The translations under genes and the position numbers were made by a program. A stretch of 64,000 nt of DNA from Theobroma cacao (lineage: Eukaryota > Streptophyta > Magnoliopsida > Malvales > Malvaceae), in assembly GCF_000208745.1 (NCBI RefSeq), contig NC_030852.1, positions 12,802,549-12,866,548 of the forward strand, given 5' to 3'. The notes under the pieces were generated by a model, which worked only from the letters and a program-made list of their open reading frames with translations, was not told the DNA's origin and did not search any database. Positions 60,376 through 64,000 of this stretch are shown here, in pieces. Positions within the stretch are counted from its first letter, which is position 1. The number at the start of each line of letters is the position of its first letter.

Positions 60376-61431
60376 TTCGTTGTCACATTTGACTGGCTTG
60401 TGTATCATTGAAGCTTTCATTTTTCAAATTGTTTGTTATGTATGGGTTCATGATTTCAAATGATTAATTATTTAAGGGTTTAATGATGGGTTTTAATGTG
60501 AATGAAACTAAATTGTATTATTTTAAAACATGTGCATCGTGATTTTAAATCCTTCCTTATTGTTGCTTGTTCCCTTCCTTGTTCATTCACTGGGTTTATA
60601 GTCACCGTTTTCAACTTCATGTTTTCAGATCATGAGACTGTTGGTAACTAGGTCGAGGTGCCCTTGTAAACTCGACTATTGGTAGGTGTCTCGGCATTCA
60701 GTAGCTGTACATTTGTCGAGTTTCTCCGCTGGACGTCAAGTCTCATTTTGATATGTATAGACAAACTTAATGTAAATTATTAGAATACATGTTGTAGACA
60801 GTGTATGTATATTTTAAATGAGTAATGCCAGTACGAGTTGGCAATGTCTATCACTATTTTGATTTAAAGTTATGAAATGTGACTTAGCAATATTTGATGG
60901 AATGATGAGTAGGATAAATAGATAGGCTTGCTTGGGCTGAGTGGACAATGTCAATTGGGCCCTTACGCCGATCATGGCTCGAAATTTGGGTCGTGACACT
61001 AACTTTCCTTGATAAGTTATTTTCCATTTAACTCTAAATGTTGAAATTGCACATAAGTCCTCAAACTTTTCCTTATTTATCATTCAACCCTTCAACTTTT
61101 CATCCTTTGCAATTCGGTCCTTCCAACAATTCTTTAATCCCAATTTCCTTTTATTTTCCTTCATTTACACTTGTACAAATAAAATATAAAATTTACACTT
61201 TACCAAGGTGTCACCATAATATTTAAATATATATTTACCCGCTCTTGCTCTATTTAATAAAGGCATGCGAGCCCCACTAATATCATTTTTCTTCAAAATT
61301 CTTTCTTACTTCTTCTCCCCACTTAGACTAGTCATATAGTCCTCTTTCATGACTAATTTCGACAATAGATAAAATATTAATATTTTAATATTATTTTATT
61401 AATAAAAAATTATTTTATTCCAAAGTATTCT

Positions 61432-61965
61432 TGTCAAGCCCAGCTCTACTATATGTTTATTATGTCATTCTTACATAAAGAATCCATGTTTGCTTACTTG
61501 GGTACCTCGAAAATCGTTAAAGGACGATAATGTACCAAATGATACAATTAAGTTGAATTAACCTTCGAACTAGACCAAATAGAGATTTTAAGATGAAATT
61601 GAGAATTTTAAAACCCCAAAATGACTTAAAATGGTGACTCGGAGTTAGAGGACAAATTTGGAGTCAAATTGGAATTTTCATGACCTATGGATAAAATAGT
61701 CATTTTGCCACCTAAGGTTAAAATTGGAATGTTCGAAGAAGTTTTTTATCAAGATTGACTATTTAGAACATAATTTGAGTTTGAGAAGTGAAAATTTTTA
61801 ATTCTGACATTTTTTGGAGCATAGGGGTAAAATAGTCATTTTGCCACCCTAGAGGCAAAATTGTAATTTTACACCACCCAACACTTGTCCAGCACATGGA
61901 TTTTACCCAATATTATCATGGATAATTGAGAAAATTTAAGTGGTGGAGAGAGATTGCTTAATGGC
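61432..61965 (+). repeat. Type G LTR, start only, running into a gap
   Basis: TGTCAAGCCCAGC at 61432; collinear with 52146-52680. It ends at the N run, so whether it is a solo LTR or the 5' LTR of a longer element is unknown. Confidence 0.85.
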
Positions 61966-62065
61966 NNNNNNNNNNNNNNNNNNNNNNNNNNNNNNNNNNN
62001 NNNNNNNNNNNNNNNNNNNNNNNNNNNNNNNNNNNNNNNNNNNNNNNNNNNNNNNNNNNNNNNNN
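61966..62065. other. Assembly gap (100 N, unknown length)
   Basis: Exactly 100 N, the usual placeholder for a gap of unknown size. The left flank is a sense type G LTR and the right flank an antisense type B-like LTR, so at least one element border is missing. Confidence 0.97.
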
Positions 62066-62483
62066 GTAAATTTTTTTTCGGGACTCTCTTAGCATGCAAA
62101 CATGCTATCCATCACATGTATGTCATGACAAATATTTTTATAGAGTCGAGCTTGTCATCTTCTCCCCCACTTGGATCAACCATATGATCCTTTTTCATGA
62201 CTGATTTCGTTATCCGGTAAAATATTAATATTTTAAAAATTTTATCTTGTCTCCTTGGTACCTGAAATACCTTATTATGCCTCACTTGACTTCCGAATCA
62301 CCTTTTATCTCACAAATTCTCCACCGATAAAATTGTTATTATTTTATTATTATTTTTTCACTTGTGAAATATTTTATCCTAAACTACTCCTTTCGTCTCT
62401 TATCAGTTTTAAACATTTTAATTGACTTCAATTTGCATTCGCTCAACTTTATTTATCACCATATCAAAGTATGGGGTATTTCA
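62066..62483 (-). repeat. Antisense type B-like LTR, terminal part
   Basis: Matches the last part of the type B LTR (CTCCCCCACTTGGATCAACC as at 17338 onward) and ends GGGGTATTTCA at 62483. It is a separate copy from 61000-61431 because the two overlap in LTR coordinates. Confidence 0.75.
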
Positions 62484-63243
62484 TGAATGAACATGTATAT
62501 GTATGTGTGGAGTAGTGATGTACCCAACTAAAATGAATAATGGTTTTAGTGGTTCGAGATTTGAACTCAATATATTTGATGAGTTGTATAGATAATGTAA
62601 CGATTAAGAATCTTATCAGAAGACGATTTATGGTGACCTAAGGAATTTTGGAGAAATAGTTAAGGGAATATAATCTATAGTACGATTAAGCCATATGAGA
62701 TGGATTAATAGGATTAAGAAGATTGAAATTTCCTAAATGCAAAGTAAACATGAAATATGTAGAAATAATTAAAGCCATTAATTTTCCTGAACGCTGAGGA
62801 TATGTACAGGAATGAGTATGGCGTGTTAATGATATTGTAAACTACACAATAGTGTATGAGGATAGGATGAATGAATGAAAGTCGAGAAGTTTGATATGGA
62901 ATGAAGTAATAAGATAGTGATTGGTATACCTAAATAAGAATAAAATGTGATCGAAATTGGTATGATTGAGATGGAGTTATGGTTCAAGCTTAATGATAGT
63001 AATAGAAGCATGCTTGGTGTCTCGATATAAGAGATCATAATTGTGAAGGTTATTATTGATCAGATTTTAAAGGATAATAATAGACATAAGTGAAGTAATC
63101 GAGTTGAATTGGAGGTAAATGAGGTGAACAAATCGAAATTCCTTATAAAAGGGAAGACATAAGAAGTTGAGCATTAGATGAGAAAACAATACCCCATATT
63201 TTCTCTGAGTTTAGTACATGAAATTTTGAGGTCAAAATTTTAT
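62484..63243 (+). other. Non-coding internal domain, third copy, 5'-truncated
   Basis: Matches the reverse complement of about 10890-11010 of the type B internal domain (GAGATTTGAACYCAATATA) and continues to the purine tract. There is no ORF of interest. The first part of the domain and the PBS are missing. Confidence 0.72.
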
Positions 63244-63260
63244 TTTAAGGGGGGTAGTGT
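63244..63260 (+). promoter_or_regulatory. Polypurine tract
   Basis: TTTAAGGGGGGTAGTGT directly before TGTCAAGCCC. Confidence 0.78.
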
Positions 63261-64000
63261 TGTCAAGCCCGACCTTATAAAATACTTGTCATGTCATTCA
63301 TATGATTGACAATATGCTTGCATACTTGGAAAGCCCCGAAAGAAAAATCGTTAAAAGACGACAATGTACTAAATGGTACAATTAAGTTAATTTAAGCCTC
63401 GAACTAGATCAAATAGAGAATTTAAAATGAAATTAAGAATATTAAAGTCCCAAAATGGTTTAATATGATGATTTGGAGTTCGATGATCAATTTGGAGTCA
63501 AACAAAAATTTTTACTGTCCAGGGGCAAAATGGTCATTTGCCACCCAGGGACATAATGGGAATTTTTAGAAAAGAATTTTTTTGGCCCCATTTCACTTAT
63601 TGGAGTACGATTTGAGTATTGGAGTATAATTTGAGGGTTTGGCAGTGAAAAAGTTTAATTTCGGTGATTTTTAGAGTGTAGGGGCGAAATCGTAATTTTG
63701 CCACTCGCGGACAAAATTTGAGATTTTGAGAGAATTTATATCAAATTTGTCAAATTGGAGAATGGTATGAGTATAAGGGATGAAAAATATGTCTATGGGC
63801 AATTTTTCAGTTTTTGGGGCAAAAATGTAATTTTTGACTTTTACGGGGGCAGAAGTGTAAATTTTAAATATTACTCCACCAAGACTTTGGATAAGTCTGA
63901 GAATTTTATCTAAGCTATGGATATGTGGGACAAGTGTATGGTGAAAATTTGGAAACAAATGGATGGCTAGAATTTAAGGAATTAATAAAACATTAAAAAA
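63261..64000 (+). repeat. 3' LTR, type G-like, cut by window end
   Basis: Starts TGTCAAGCCCGACC. It is collinear with but clearly diverged from 52146 onward. It contains four copies of a GGGGCAAAATGGTCATTT-like motif (about 63523, 63680, 63817 and 63845). The R and U5 parts are outside the window. Confidence 0.8.

Larger units (their letters stand above)
58474..60999 (+). repeat. Solo gypsy LTR type E, TSD CTAAC
   Basis: 2526 bp, TGTGAGACCTCAACC to GGGTCGTGACA; TSD CTAAC at 58469-58473 and 61000-61004. TATA box CTATAAATA near 58880, donor AAG|GTGAGT (59205), exon-like block 59416-59490, second donor 59491, acceptor TTTTCAG| ending 60628. It is the sense counterpart of the antisense solo LTR at 41644-44264. 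Confidence 0.92.
49678..61431 (-). repeat. Type B LTR broken into pieces by serial solo-LTR insertions
   Basis: Starts (plus strand) TGTAACGATCGTTTCCCCG and is collinear with 14415-17699. Pieces: 49678-52145, 55033-55336, 58306-58473 and 61000-61431. Together they make about 3.3 kb and reach the point equivalent to about 17455; the last 245 bp are not found before the second gap. The CTTGTGCACAAG block near 50830 and the pyrimidine-rich part near 52020-52140 match type B. The interruptions are listed separately. Confidence 0.85.

Noticed and set aside
1..64000. Host protein-coding genes
   Set aside because: Every coding block with recognisable motifs is retrotransposon gag or pol; remaining ORFs are short and fall in LTRs or non-coding internal domains.

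Overview
This window is repeat-rich plant nuclear DNA, probably pericentromeric or other heterochromatin of an angiosperm. It is AT-rich and consists almost wholly of nested, decayed LTR retrotransposons. I found no host gene, tRNA gene, rRNA gene or CRISPR array. The plant assignment rests on the element lineages: a Ty3/gypsy chromovirus of Tekay type with a C-terminal chromodomain, a Ty3/gypsy Athila-type element, two Ty1/copia pol/gag remnants, and initiator-Met tRNA primer sites. The species cannot be named from this sequence. Two assembly gaps (48663-48899, 61966-62065) both fall inside or beside LTRs.

Layout. 1-6708: 3' part of a plus-strand Tekay-like element (gag, protease, RT, RNase H, integrase, chromodomain, 3' LTR). 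6709-21760: minus-strand Athila-like element, split by a 9.4-kb minus-strand non-autonomous element (8291-17699, TSD GAGAT). 21761-23462: unassigned, possibly organelle-derived. 23463-28938: minus-strand copia remnant with PBS and LTR, carrying a truncated gypsy-type LTR. 28939-37200: an antisense LTR, a 3.3-kb non-coding internal domain and a sense LTR. 37211-45537: plus-strand copia element, with a solo LTR (TSD TATAC) inside its 3' LTR. 45538-46979: SIRE-like copia gag. 46980-49670: solo LTR (TSD TGGTT). 49678-61431: one antisense LTR cut into pieces by serial solo-LTR insertions (TSDs CCTTT/TCTTT, CTAAT, CTAAC, and a fourth insertion running into a gap). 62066-64000: an antisense LTR end, the same non-coding internal domain, and a 3' LTR leaving the window.

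The coding parts are all pseudogenes. The unusual content is in the LTRs. Several families (starting TGTGARACC, TGTCAAGCCC, TGTARTACC) are 2.3-3.3 kb long and share a gene-like layout: TATA box, a donor of AAG|GTGAGT or similar type, a 73-81 nt exon-like block bounded by AG| and |GTGAGT, then an acceptor (TTTTCAG| in most copies). The second intron-like interval holds two kinds of hairpin-forming repeat: tandem units with GTGCACA-like cores, and clusters of a palindrome centred on CTGCAG. In both kinds the arms vary between copies in a way that keeps them complementary. A separate module of about 150 bp recurs in both orientations in unrelated elements, and one non-coding internal domain is found with different LTR types. 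These are the points most worth checking.
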